From Sphagnum magellanicum (Eukaryota; Streptophyta; Sphagnopsida; Sphagnales; Sphagnaceae): 64,000 nucleotides of DNA. A program made the position numbers and the translations under genes. Location of the stretch: NCBI GenBank assembly GCA_021904315.1, contig CM038919.1:7192001-7256000 (forward strand), read 5' to 3'. The notes under the pieces are model-generated. The model was not told where the DNA came from. It saw nothing but the letters and a program-made list of their open reading frames with translations, and ran no database searches. Of the stretch, positions 10,853 through 24,430 are shown one piece after another (position 1 is the stretch's first letter; each line of letters opens with the position of its first letter).

Positions 10853-13379
10853 AAACGCCAATAAATAAGAATATTTTCACCACATAGCACTAAATGGCAT
10901 GTACATCAATTTTTGGATGAAATTAGCCATCAAATAGTATAAAACCCCCTCTTGTGTTGTTGACAAATAAGTTAAGTTATGCTTGGGGATATTGTGACTA
11001 TCAAGAGTGTCGCCCAAAAAAAACAAAACAAAACAAAACAAAAAGACTTTTTTATTGACAAATTTTTAACAATTGGATCACATAGTGAGATTTCAATAGT
11101 CTCTCACTTTCTGCAATCCACAAAAACAAACCATTAGAGAAATGCTCTTCAAGAGAAAGCAAATACTAATTACATATTGCAACTGAGAATAAAATGAATT
11201 GAAAATTTTTTATTACCAAAAGTTAATAACTTCAATATATTTTGATCAAAAAGAAAAGAAGACGAAAAATTAAAAAACCGTAGAAATGTTCTTCATCAAA
11301 GGCTGAAGCCTGATAGAGAGAGAAAGAGGAAAAGTGCCAGGGACAAGAGCAGTTTGCACTGAAAGAGAGGAGGAGTGGAGAGAAAGCAGATATCACTAGA
11401 TGAATGGAAAATTTAATTCAAACCTGCAATAGAAACTTTAGTACATTTATCTATCTATGAAGCAAGGTAGTTTGTTTTGTTTTGTTTGTCATGCTGAGAT
11501 CTTCCAAATCACGACAACTGCACTTCATTATGTTGTTCTCTTGGTCTCTTCAGAAAGCTCTCAATGAGTGAGTAGGGGTGCACTGACTTGGTTTGAGATT
11601 GCTTGGAGCTACGGTGTGGAAGCTATTGATTATTGAATAATTTTCTCAATAAAAATTTAAATACAATTAAAACTGAAAATTGTATTGGAATCTGGGACGT
11701 TCTTGGCATTGTTGGAAAGCTCTTGATGAGTCAGATTTAATAAAGTTTATTTCACTATTTTCAGAGCTAAGGCATGGAGGATATTGACTTTTGAATGGAT
11801 TTTGTTGCTGGAAATTCAAACAAATTGCCAAAAAAATTGGGTTTTAAAGGAAAAATCAGTTGAGCCCTCAATGTATTCACATTGCCGAATTTAGAAACTT
11901 TCAATTCTGTAAATGTGAAAAATAAAGAATGTGTTCACACTTGGACCAATGGCACAGGCTCCACTAGTTTGATTGAAAAGAAAAGAAGCATCCAAAAAAC
12001 TAATTATAACCCAAATCGTGGATGGAAACAACTGTAGAAATGCTCTTCGTCAAAGGCTTAAGCCCGGCACAAAGAGAGAGAACAAGAATGGTGGCAGGCA
12101 CAGCATCAGCTGCAGTGAGACAGGAGTGTCGAGGAAGTAGACTTTATAAATGCCACTCAAAAGAAAATCATTTTCTTAATGACATGAAGCCTGACACAGC
12201 TAAGAAGAAGAGAAGAGAGAGAGTGTACGTTGTGAAAATCTTCCCTATTTTCTGCAAAATGAAATGCTCATCTTTTCTTTGGCCCATTGTTTTCAATTAA
12301 TTTCCATCACTCTCTTCAGCCTTTCTTTTAAAAAAAAGTTTGTTGTTATTCGCCATGATGTACATATTCACATATTACTCAGTCTTTCTTCAATGAGGAA
12401 AGAAAAATGGGGAGACTGCAAAAATGGGAGACTTTCTTCCTACTATTTCCCCAGTATTTTTGTGTCAGCTCTTTTCATAATACACAATGTGCACCAGTAA
12501 TCCAAACCCTAAAACCACGATCCATGGTTGATTTGATGAGACCTAATTCTCTTTTCCATTTCAATTGTTAATGCAGTTTATCAAAATTTCAGATCCATCT
12601 GCCATTGATTGTATGGTGGGTTTTTGTGACCCCTGAGATCAACAAACCCCACAAAGAAAAAATAAAAAAATGTAACCTAGATTTCAAAATGTAACCCAAA
12701 AGATTTGGAAGGGGACGGACCCTCATCAACCATTATGCAAAATTTTGTGATACTTGCTCCGTTGGAGTGACAAGTAGTGCTACAAAAGCCAATGAGATCT
12801 CACAATCAATGCTATTAAAGGACAATTAAGGTCGTAAAAAAGATAATAGACATTTGAATTTCATCATGTCCACCGCACTTACCACCTACTACTACCACAT
12901 CATATTCTAAGATGATGCATTCTAATGACTAGACAAACAGTTGCAGTAGGAATAGCTGGTCTATGTCACAAAATTAAAGATTGTTGAAGGGAATTGGAGG
13001 AAATGGTCCGCTAAATTTCCTGAAAAAGGGATGCAGCATAAGATTGCTGAGTATGAAAACATTTATGTTTAACAATGTGTTTTAGGCCTTTTATCAACCC
13101 AAAGAACTAAGAACTCATATAATTCCAGGCTTCGTATTAGGTCATCTGTGATGGTTTGGGTGTCACCAGTTCCACTCATGAGCATAAAGCACTCGTAACA
13201 TAAATTTGCCTCTTTTTATGTCATTGTGCTTAAGAGCTTGAAATTCCAGAAAGGGGCTGTCAGGGTCAACACATTTCTGCACACACTCTCCTGACAGGCA
13301 GATGGGTTTTCACCACATGCTTTATGCTTGGTAAAGCACCCTAGTGCAGTGCTTTCCAAGTTCTTACAAGCTCAAAACT

Positions 13380-13406
13380 GTAAAGCACCTCTCTGGGGTG
13401 CTTTAC
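13380..13406. repeat. perfect short hairpin
   Basis: GTAAAGCACC (13380-13389) and its exact complement GGTGCTTTAC (13397-13406) flank a 7-nt loop. Related GTAAAGCAC and GTGCTTT words recur at 13330-13360, suggesting part of a larger foldback sequence. Confidence 0.7.
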
Positions 13407-14233
13407 ATGTAACAACCTCACCAGAAAATTGCAGCTTTCCCAAAAACAATTTCCTATCCAAGTTGGAGCTGGTGCTAGAAGTTTCACATAATTTTAGAAA
13501 GTAGTTTGCTGCCAGGGGTTTTGCTGGGACGCAATCTCAATTAGGTATTCATTTGAATGCATCTCGGTCATACAAATGTTTCGCTCCTCAATTGTTACCA
13601 TGAGAAAGGCCCTACTGTCACGGCGTATATGCCTTGGTTACACCTCAGTAAGGTTCAAGGCATAATGCCCTGACACCAAGGCCTTCTCCTATGCTTAAAA
13701 TTTGTGTATTTGCTAGACGGCTTACAATGTGCAAGAACCCCACTAGGCTCACCAAGGCCTTACAGGTTTTGGGTCCTAGACAAACTGGCACCAAAATGTG
13801 ATAAGATTTTAACTAGGAGAATTGACTCATCTTTAAGACCCTTCCACAGATTTCAGTGTTCCATAGTTCAGCTTGTTGGCCTTCAGACAAGAACCTCAAA
13901 TACCACAAAGGCCTAGACACAGACCTTTTGTCTATAAGCAATATGAATATGTCGTTTGGGACATATCTCTAAGCTTAAAAATTTAAGCTTGTCCTTCCAA
14001 TAGGGGCATAATCCTTATAATGCATGGGCTAAAAAATAAAACTTGTAGTCCTTCAAATGAAAGGGCAATAATACAATCAAAAATTTTCAATCTGGATGAA
14101 TGGCACTTCAAAATAGAGCTCATATAAATGATTGTCTAGCTTGAAATCTTGTGCACAGATTTGTTTTGGTGACTTTTTGTAATTTCTAAAATTAGTCATA
14201 TCCTTCAAGTTAATGGCAGGGTTGATGGGGGTG

Positions 14234-14260
14234 AACCCTAAACCCTAAACCCTAAACCCT
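14234..14260 (+). repeat. interstitial telomere-type repeat
   Basis: About 3.7 copies of the plant telomere unit CCCTAAA in a row. Shorter two-copy forms occur at about 24801, 39524, 54588 (reverse) and 60894 (reverse), so the short motif is scattered through the window. This is not a chromosome end. Confidence 0.9.
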
Positions 14261-14699
14261 TCAGCAGCTGGCAGCATCATTGCAGGTCAGTTATGGGCAC
14301 ACTTTTCTTTACAGTTAACTTACTCAACTGCTGGCATCCATGTTCAATTTCTGCAATGGTTTTGTCCCTTTTAGGTCTCACATTTTGCTGGGCACTGTAG
14401 GAAGTAACCAATGGATAGGGCCAGAGTGAACTAGCCACCATGATTGCACCAGTTGGCCGTTCTGTCCATAGGATGATGGATGGGCTGTGTTTTTCATCTG
14501 CCTCTTTACCCTATGTTAACCAACATTCTACCACACTCAATCTTTTTTGGCTGCTGACCTTTGACCTTTTATCTCCGTTGCTAATTTTTTTCTCAACCCT
14601 GACCTCCATACTACCCTACCACCTAGATACCCTACTGACCTACATTTTAGCCCTACCTACGACCTAACAACTAATCCTTTATCTACTTTTTATCTTTTG

Positions 14700-15430
14700 G
14701 CAAAACATATATTTATTTTGAGCTAAACTCTTTTTTTTTTTTGGTTAAACTTTTATCTTGTGACAAAATTCCTATATCTTCTTGGTTAAACTTTTATTTT
14801 GTGGCAAAACTCTTATATCTTCTTGGCTAAATTTCTATCTCTTGACAAAACTCTCATTTTGCTTGGTTAAATTTCTAACTGTTGGCAAACTTTTATCTAT
14901 TCTTGGCTAAACTTCTATCTCTTTGCAAAATTATTGGCTAAATTTATATCTCTTCTTGATAAAACTTTTATTTTTTATTGGTTAAACTTATATTTCTTGG
15001 CACAACCTATATTTCTTATTGTTTAAAACTTATATTTCTTGGCAAAACTTATATTTCTTATTGGTTAAACTTTTATGTCTCATTGGCTAAACTTTTCTTT
15101 TTTAGTAAAACTTTTTTTTTTTTGTTAAACTTTGATCTCTTCTTGGTTAAACTTCTTTTTTTTTTTGGCTAGTTAAACTTTTAGCTCTTAGCAAAACCTT
15201 TATCTCTTCTTGGCGAAACTTATATCTTTTGGCGAAACCTATATGTCTTATTAGTTAAACTTTTATCTCTTCTTGGTTAAATTTTAATCTCTTGGCAAAA
15301 CTTCTATTTTTTTTTTGTTAAACTTTTATCTCTTGGCAAAACTTCTATTTCTTTTTGGTTAAACTTTTATCTCTTGGCAAAACCTATGTTTCTTCTTGGC
15401 TAAATTTTTATCTTTTGACTAAATTTATTT
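14700..15430. repeat. degenerate tandem array, unit about 35-45 bp
   Basis: Some twenty variants of a unit containing TTGGTTAAACTTTTATCTC followed by TTGGCAAAACTT occur in tandem, with runs of T between them. The short frame at 14978-15172 is only a translation of the repeats. It lies next to a CCTA-rich stretch (about 14560-14680). Confidence 0.85.
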
Positions 15431-18400
15431 CTCCTTTTATAATTTGATTGTTTTTTTCTTGTTATGAAATATTTTATTCTTTTTTTTCAAAATCATGAGT
15501 CTATTTTTTTTTAATTATAAAAAAATCAAAATTGTCATTGTATTTTTTTAAATCATTAACGATGAATATTTTATGCACAACATTTGGGTATTGCCTAAAA
15601 CATAATAAATTCAGCCAAGATTTTATGCTTCAAATGCAAATATTGCATAATTTTATTCCATTTTTTTTTCTTTTAAGTATTTTTCATCATAATGGCAAAA
15701 TTATGGCTAAGGGTATTGCATACATTGGACTAATAATGATGTGATGAAACTTGAATGACAATGGACTAAATTTTCATAATACCCTCATGTTGAGATGGGG
15801 CACCTTTTACATAATTGAAATGTAAATAACCCAAGTCTTTGGAATTCCCATATCATTTTTGTTACTAATTATATTATAAATCATAAAAAGGTTGCAAGAT
15901 GCAAATATTGCAAATATTTTTTCATTCGCCACCTATGTTAGGGCAACTAGAAAGTTTGGGAAATTACAATACTCACATTGTCAATATCTAATACAAATGT
16001 CCAAGTCTAGATCAACAAAATTCCTTACAATCAATTACATTAACCCTAAATTACGTAAACATTTGAATTAATGGAACCTTAACCCTCATATAGAAATTAA
16101 ACAATTTAATACAAATGACCAAAAAACCTTTAACCTAATTTGCAAATTTTGTTTACATAAACCATAAATTATGTAAACATTACAATCTAATGGATGCATA
16201 GGTTTAAATTTGAAAAACTAAGTAGACCTTTACAAATTGAACCCTCAAATGTTGAATTGAAATCTATTTATGCAACAAAAAATCCCTACATTGACCCTCA
16301 ATTAAATAAACACAAAAGAAAAATTTGGTTGCATAACTTTAATGCTAAAATTTAACAATTTTTTTACAACTAAATGTTAAAGTTAATTTTAGAATTATTT
16401 TTGCATAACCATGAATTATGTACAAATTATAAAAATTAGACATATAATTGTAATAAAAATATGAAACAATTTTATATAAGTACCAATAAAACTTGTGTTT
16501 TATAATTTGGGAGAAAAGTCCCAACCCAATAAAATGTAAACAAAACAAATGGGAAGGTTTATATCATTCATAACTTTGCCATTAAGTCACTTTCATTTTC
16601 TTTTCATTTAGAAGGTGCAAGAGAAAAAAAAATGAACTTCTTTATATATATGTGTATGTGAATACATAAATTCACCTTTAAAATATTCCATGAAAATAAT
16701 ATAAATGCTAGCAAAAGCATTACCTTAAACCCAATGTCAACCCAGTTTATTTGAAATAGATATTAAGTAAAAGTTTAAATGAGGGTAATGTAACATGAAC
16801 ATGGGTCAATTGACAATGTGGGTATTGCAATTTGAGGGGCCTTATGGAGAACTCAAACCATTGACAATAAAGATTAAGAGTTTACAATACCTGCATAGAC
16901 AAATTGACCTATGCACCAAAGGGTCATTTCATGAAGGTAAACAATATAATCGTATAAAAGTATTAAAATACATTTTTTTGTTAATGTTATTATGTAGATG
17001 TTTCATGATAAGGATAATGAGAGTATTGCATAGTCTATCATTTTAATAATGACCTTCAACTTGCATTCATGAAGGTATTGCTTAAATGCTCTAATGTGGC
17101 CATAGAATATGTTAACCCTATTAGATGAAGCTATTGCTCATTTGGTTTATGGTAAATGCAATCCATTCATGATGGTGGGGGTATTGTGTGCAACATGGCA
17201 TAAAGTGATCCCACAATTTACAAATCCCAAAATTAGATTTCAAAATACAGACCTTCATGGAAATGTGTTCTTGTCATTTAAGACCCTTGGGATGAGTAGA
17301 TGGACACCCAAATCTGCCCAATTGCATCTAAAGGCCATGTGTTTGGTCCAAGTGTTTATGAGACAACCACTTGGTTGCGTAAGAAATAATCCATGCATTC
17401 ATTTTACAACACCTTCTTGAACTTTCATGAACCCATTCATTATCTTCCATTGCATTTCCATGTTCATCTTGCATTAGAAAAGGAACCTCTTGAAGTGAAG
17501 GATCTGGGTTTGGAATTGAATCTACAAAAAATATCTAGCAAAAACATTAAGCAAGTTTAACAATAAGCATGATGAAGGTATTGCACCCCATCTTTTTGAA
17601 ATGATGAGGATATTGCAAATCAAAACCTTTTTAGCAACATAAAGAAGATGACAACGAGTAGCACAACTACTCGTCATTGTCTTTTGTACTAGGGCAACAC
17701 AAAGAGGAAGATGACAATAAACAATTGTTTCTCATTGTCTTTAGCAACACAATGCAAAGTGAAAGAAAAAAAATTGACAAAAGAGGGTAGGGTGCAAACT
17801 ATACCTAGAGACATAAGGGATGGCGATGGCATGACGGAACTCATGTTAAAACAAACGATGACAATGGCACATTGGAGTTCACACTAGAATGAGCGATGGC
17901 GCTAGAGATGGAGTTGTGCATGTTGCTCCTAGAGACACTTGACACACTAAAGTGTTGGGCCCACCAAAAATGTAGGAAGGGGAAGAGGAAAAGGGGTTGC
18001 ATGTCCTTGAATGGGGTTGATAGGTTTGTAAAATGGGTTTGGAAAAAAAAGGTAAAAAAAAAAAAGAGATTTTTATTTTTAAAACCCACCCAAAATGAAT
18101 TGTTGTAGTGGTTGGCCAATCAAAAGTCAGTGGATGAATTGCCCTCCATCCAAAACAGGACTGGTGTATTCATGGGGGCTGGTTCACTCAAGCCAATGGA
18201 TAGGATCTCCACTGCTATTTGATCAAAATGTTTTTATATGTAGGCACAACAATTGGCCACCCATCGTTGTTGAAGCGTTTGAGCATACCCGTTGGCCATC
18301 ATCATCGTTGGAGCCTTTGAGCATACCCAACTGGTGCCCAACACACTAATGAAAATTAAAAAAGATAGAATAAAATCTGAAATGCACCTTGGTTGCAATT

Positions 18401-20990
18401 ACAACTTGTATTTGATTGGGTCCAACCACTTGTTCTCCTTCATAAAACAAACAGATACCTATCAGAATAGTTGGAGCATTTTCCCAATATGATAATGAAA
18501 GAACTTTGAAATGGACCTTCCCAACGGCTACCTTAGATCAGTTCCAACTTCCAACTGCATATTTATCCTTCCTAGAAGTAAACTGGGAAAAACCTCTCTC
18601 CTGTGTGATGTTGGGGTTATGCATTTGGACATACCGGAAATGGCAACAGAAAAACTTTTTGAAACTTTTTAAATGGAGTCTCCCAATGGCTACTGGTAAT
18701 GTGATCTGTTCCAACTGTTTTGTTATCCAAAGAAAAGATTGAAAAGAACTCCTCGGTTGCTAGCCTACATCGGATCAGCCAATAAACTTTTGTGGCACAA
18801 TTTTGCATCTATACAACACTTTTTTTCTTGGGGACTGTTTGAGAGTCTTTCCTGATGCTTTTTAGTTTGCCACATTCTGAGAAGAAAAACATGGAAGTTG
18901 CCATATTTAAACACTACCATTCTTGGAGGTTGCCAAAACATTACAAGACACTAGAAAATCTTATACTGTCCTCTCTGACCTGTAGCCAAATTCGTATCTT
19001 TCTTTCCTCTTGTGAATGAATGGGTTGCCACTGAGGCTACATTACAAAACTGGAAAAACGAATCTGATACTGGGCAGTGATTTGTTGTGGTGAAAATATT
19101 TTGCTAGTTTGTGATTTTTTGTAAGAACTTGGAAAATATGCTTAATAATGGCAAATCTGTTTTTTCACAAAAGATTGTCACTTTTGAAAAAAAAAAAAAA
19201 ACCTGTGAAAAAGTCATCAAAGCTGGGATAACATGGATGTGGTGTTAAATCCCAGGAGGAATGATTCTCTACACATGCTATCATATGGAATAATTTATCA
19301 CGGTGTGCATATAACTCTTCCTATAGTCGTCAACCACTGCATTTCAGATTAGTTGATTTCTGCTTACAATCCAAGCTTACAATGCTCCTGTTTAGATACT
19401 AAACTTGAAAATGAACACGAAGGTTATTGTGTCACATGCTGTTTTGTTTTTGTGGCCCTGCTCTGTCTTGATTCAACGGCCAAGAGCTCAATTGTTGGGA
19501 CCCATCAACCATGTCTGTTGTGCCATGTAGTTGTTGGTTTGATTTCACAGCTTTGGGAAGCGATGGAGAATTGTGCTGCTTCTCTTACAACGGTTATAAA
19601 GTGACCCCTGTTGAAAAGAGGCAATACTCAACTTGAGCTGTTCAGTCACACTTCGTTTGCAAAATAAGTGTCTCCACTTTTCCTTTCTGTCTCTTATTTC
19701 ATTTGAAATTTCAAATTAATAAGCCTCATTTTTTTTCCATTTTAGACTGCATCCTTCAGGATTTTTTTTTTCAAATTAAATTTTTTTTTTTCTCAAGTGT
19801 TGAATTTTTGCTAAGAAAATAATTTTACACTCTAGAAAATGCTTTTCCAAAAAAATTCCTACAAATTTTACAAAACAGAAAATATTTGCCACAAGCCAAA
19901 TCACTGCATCCGCTATTCGAATGGGGGAGGGTGACATTAGGGAAAATAAAGACCCTACTACCCATTGGTAAATTTTTTTCGGTTACCCTATTTTCTACAC
20001 CACCAAGTTGGAAAATATTTGAGACTTTACCTTGTTTCTTCACAACCTGGCTGGTATAAATTTGAGGTTTGTTTTCTACCCAGGTGCAATGTAATTTGTT
20101 CATTTTGCTTCCATGTAGTCCCACACTTTGTATTGCACTTGATTATGATTGAGTTGCACATTCTATAATACACTCAATTATGGTGACTAAATAAAAAATA
20201 TTTTTGATTATTTATTTATTTATTTAGTGCATTGATTATCTTTAGAAAGATTGTTTACCATCTATTTTAGGCACCATTTTAGATTATGCTACCATTTGCC
20301 ATTATAAAAATGCTATTTATTGTGAAAATTGTCAAAGGATTTTTTTAAACCTGGTCTAGTCCCTTGTGAAGTTTGTTGACCTATTTTCTCAGTTCCTGTG
20401 AAAGATGTTCTTAAGTCATGTTGGTGGCAGTGATTTTTTGGGTGTGGAGAATTTTTGCTAATATTTGAATTTTTAAGGGGAAAAACCTTGGAGAAATGCC
20501 TTCCGTTAGCAAAAATTCACCATTTTTGTGAAATTGAAAAATTAAACCAAAAAAGAGAGAAAAGAATAATGGTCGACTATGAAAGGGATCTACCTTGGCC
20601 AAACATCAGTTTTGAAATGTGATCATCATTTAAATATTGAGATTTTACAAATGAAAATATGACACTCAATTGAAAAAAAATCATAATTATGGCAAGCTAT
20701 CGTACAAATTATCATTACTTATATGGCATTATCATAGTACAATATTCTAGATCATGAAAATATATATTAATTCTATGTCTAGAACAAACTTGATTTTTGA
20801 AGAAAATTTAACTACTTGTTTTGTCAATTTGGAAGCTGACCTTAAGTTCGGGCATATATCATAGTGAAAATTGATGAAGGGAGATTTGAACTTGTATCCC
20901 ACATGAGTCATTGGGTTTTTATCCATGTTTGCCACCCTTTCATTATCTTTATATGGAACCTTTGATGAAACCTTTGTAAATTTTTTGTTG

Positions 20991-21297
20991 GCCTTGCCTA
21001 CCAAGGCAAGGATATTATGTTTCGATTCATTATAGAGTATAGTAGCTTAAGGGATTTTGGCCTTTAGGTAATAGGTCTATTTTTATATGAGGATTTTTGA
21101 AAGATGATATCTTGGCTTGTGTTGGAACTTGAGATTAGTTATAGAGCTATGATATTTTGAAGGATTTTGGTTTTTTTTAAAGGATTTTTTCAAGATTATA
21201 TTTTTGCATGGTGAAATATGTGAGTTTTCATAATCCTTTTTTTGCCTTAAGATACTTTTTAATGTAATTGGCAAGGCCATAGTGTGACACACCCCTT
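20991..21297 (+). repeat. dispersed repeat, copy 2 (inverted relative to 10554-10852)
   Basis: It runs from GCCTTGCCTACCAAGG to GTGTGACACACCCC and matches the reverse complement of 10554-10852 along about 300 bp with scattered substitutions and small indels. The two copies are about 10 kb apart in opposite orientation. Confidence 0.8.
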
Positions 21298-22797
21298 GTT
21301 ATGCTTGTGTGTCAAAGGGTATGGTACCTTACTATGGTGTTGTTGGAAGTATTCTTTAAACTTCATGTGAAACCACAATTGGCATATGCCATAGTTTACC
21401 CTCCACTTACATTTTGAACATGAAAACACATGTTATGAAATCAGGCAAAAAGCCAATTTGGCAACTTTCATAAAGTGTAGTTCACATTTCATTACATTTT
21501 CAAATAGATTTTCTTCAAACTTGCAAAACACCTGTCCCATGTACATGGAAATGGCAATTCTACCCAATAATTTGCAATTAGAATATTATTTTAGGACACA
21601 AGTTGCAAAGATTTTGCATTGTTGAGAAAGAAATTGATGGTGATATTTTTAGTTTCATTTCATAGTTCACCCACTTGCTTCAAAATGTGTTGTAAATTCA
21701 TCAAATGTCATATTGAATAATTATCATCATCAAGGGCATGAGTGAGAATGGTGGGAAATTCTTGCAACCATGAACCACATGCACAAGAGTACCATGAGCA
21801 AATGTATCCTCAATTGCCATGAAGATATGACAAATTGTAACCAAAAAAATTTAAATATAAATTCTATTGGACTTAGAAACATGAACATGCATGATGATAT
21901 GAAATATACAAAGATGTACTTAAACATAATTTTATTCATAACATGTGACACCTTTAAGTTTGTGGTATGAGTGGTAATGAATGTTTACTTAAACATAATT
22001 TCATTCTTGTTTTCCGATGGAATGCACCCCTAAATGGCATTCCCTAGCTCCCAACAAGAAAAAAAAACATGGGAACTTTGGTATGGACTAAGACAACCTA
22101 TTAAATTAAACATATAGATGTGTTAAATTATAGAAATTAAACAGGAAATGGTTAGAACATTTTGGAATCAAAATGATGCATGGACAAACAATGGACTAAC
22201 TTGGATTCACAACAATTATGATGACTTTGGACTTTGGAGAAAAAATCATCTTCCTCTTTATATTATACTTTTGCAATTCCTTGTGAAAGTTATATTAGAT
22301 TAACAATTTTTCCCAAAACTTTTTAATGAAAGTTTTGAGATTGTGAAATTATAAGTCTCATAGCTTCAAAAGCTCATAACTTTTCTAGTTTCATCATTGA
22401 ATTGAAAGCATTAAAAAAATAATTAATTTTTTTTGAAAAAAAACTCAATGAACATATACGTTACTCAATAAGTGGTGATTTGATTCCTCAAAATGTTATT
22501 TAAATGATAATGAATCACCTTGACAATTTGATTTCTAGCTTTTTAAATGGCCATAACAATTGCTATATAAATAATTGGTTTGAAAATATACCCAAGTGTG
22601 ATCATCATTAGCCCTTTAAAGGATACAACTTTCTAAAGAACTTCTTTTAGGGTTTTAAAAATATGATTTAAAAAAAAATCATAATTATGAAAAAAATCAA
22701 TTTTATAAATTTTAATTGAATTGTAATTGCAAAATAACTTTAAATTCAAGAACTTTTGCTTTGTTGGTCCAAAAATTGTTGGGGGGAGGTGGGTGGT

Positions 22798-22925
22798 GAC
22801 ACTAAATGTTAAATTTACATGACATGCATCAAAAAAGTTATTGTTTGGGGTATTTAATGGGGACACTAAATGTTAAGTTTACATGATTTGCATAAAAAAA
22901 AGTTATTGTTTGGGGTATTAAATGA
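22798..22925. repeat. 64-bp tandem duplication
   Basis: Two adjacent copies starting GACACTAAATGTTAA and ending TTATTGTTTGGGGTATT lie 64 bp apart with few differences. Confidence 0.8.
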
Positions 22926-24430
22926 AGGAATTTTTTCCTTCATTCTATTATTACCTAGTTTCTAAATATATACACATGTAAGCCACCATAACTTTAATTA
23001 CATATTTTTTTGCATCAAATTTTGATATTTTATAAATATTTAATTTTTTTGTTCGAATACTTGATAAAAAATAAGGAACACATTATAATTTTCATTTTTG
23101 AATGGTTTAGATGATGTATTGAAAAATATACAACCATTTATTCCCTTGGATGGAAAAATTGTAATTCATGCCCCCGAAAAAATCATATAGATATGATGTT
23201 TTGAGCCAACAATCATTACATTTCATTTATTAAAAAAAAAGAAGACAAATTCAATGAACATATGATCTATTTTCTCAAAAATAAGTCATGCTTGGATTTC
23301 CTATAGTCAAGTTTTCTATGTAAATGACGATTGGTTCACTTCTTAATATTAGTTCATTAATTAGCCTATTAATTGAATTGAACTTATTAATATTAATTGC
23401 ACTAATTACTCATACTAGTTCGCTTACTAACTTACAAATTGAATCTACTATAAATTAGAACATAAAATCTTTAATACATATGTTATATATTTTTAATTAA
23501 AAAAATATTGAGTATTAATGCATACCTTATATTGGATATAAATTTATTTTCAGAATAAAAATAACCTTATTATGAAACTAATTAAATCATAAATCAGAAT
23601 CAACAATCACTATATAACATCCTGTTTTACTTGTTTATTTTATTAATTAAAAAATAATGTCTCCCAAAAAAATTGTTAATTGTCTAGCATGCACATCACC
23701 TCATCAGGGGCTTTCTCATAATACCAAAAGCACAACAAAAAGCTCCATGGTTTGGGAAGGTTAAAGTATGATCTCAAACAAAAGAAACACCTCTTTTGAT
23801 TTATAGATTCATTTTAAACAATTAAATTACAGTTGGAAACATGCAGTTACTATTGTCCACACACAGGCTTAAAGTAAACGGACTGACAATGAATGCTGTA
23901 GCACTTTTAAATATTTCCATGTAGATCACCAATTTGAGAGAAAGAATCACCATTGCTTCACCATATTGGACTACACACAAGTAATTAATTGTAAGAGATC
24001 AAGACTATTACATTAGATTTTTGGAATGAACACAAGTTGTAAATCATTCATTTATACCATAATTGCACAAATATTTATCCTTGAAAAGACTTTCTTATTT
24101 ATCTAATGTTTTGATGTGCCCATTCATTGCATTTTAAGTACATCAAGGGATGCATCCATCGGTATAATCGAACCTTCAAATGCAAATAAAGAGTCTGATG
24201 TGCAGTTTATGAGTTGTTGTCTCAATGATGTGTCTTTCACTGGACATCCACTCTCAAGTTATTTCACGCATCCAACTGCCTACTCACAGTTTCCACTTTA
24301 TATCCATAACCTGCCAAGAATGTGGATAGAAAGGTACATTTCATCTGCATGCAGAAACCAAATTATTAGTAAAACTGGTAAAAGGAAGAAGGAGCCGTTC
24401 ATCTCACTGACCCCAATTAACTGGTTATGA

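Larger units (their letters stand above)
10492..14233. other. AT-rich spacer with dispersed repeats
   Basis: No recognisable gene is present. It holds one copy of a dispersed repeat (10554-10852), an (AAAAC)n run at about 11015-11045, purine-rich segments at 11278-11391 and 12028-12141 that resemble the upstream region of the GH17 gene, and a perfect hairpin at 13380-13406. Short open frames at 12022-12500 and 13704-13916 have no visible domain. Confidence 0.5.
15431..24430. other. AT-rich gene-poor spacer
   Basis: No domain-bearing frame was seen. Notable content: short unrecognised frames at 16795-17046 and 17109-17420; an 8-bp perfect stem with 5-nt loop at 17654-17674; an imperfect direct repeat at about 18250-18330; the second dispersed-repeat copy at 20991-21297; and a 64-bp tandem duplication at 22798-22925. 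Long A/T tracts dominate. Confidence 0.5.

Noticed and set aside
14234..14260. Chromosome end suggested by CCCTAAA repeats
   Set aside because: There are fewer than four units, with ordinary sequence on both sides; it is an interstitial motif.
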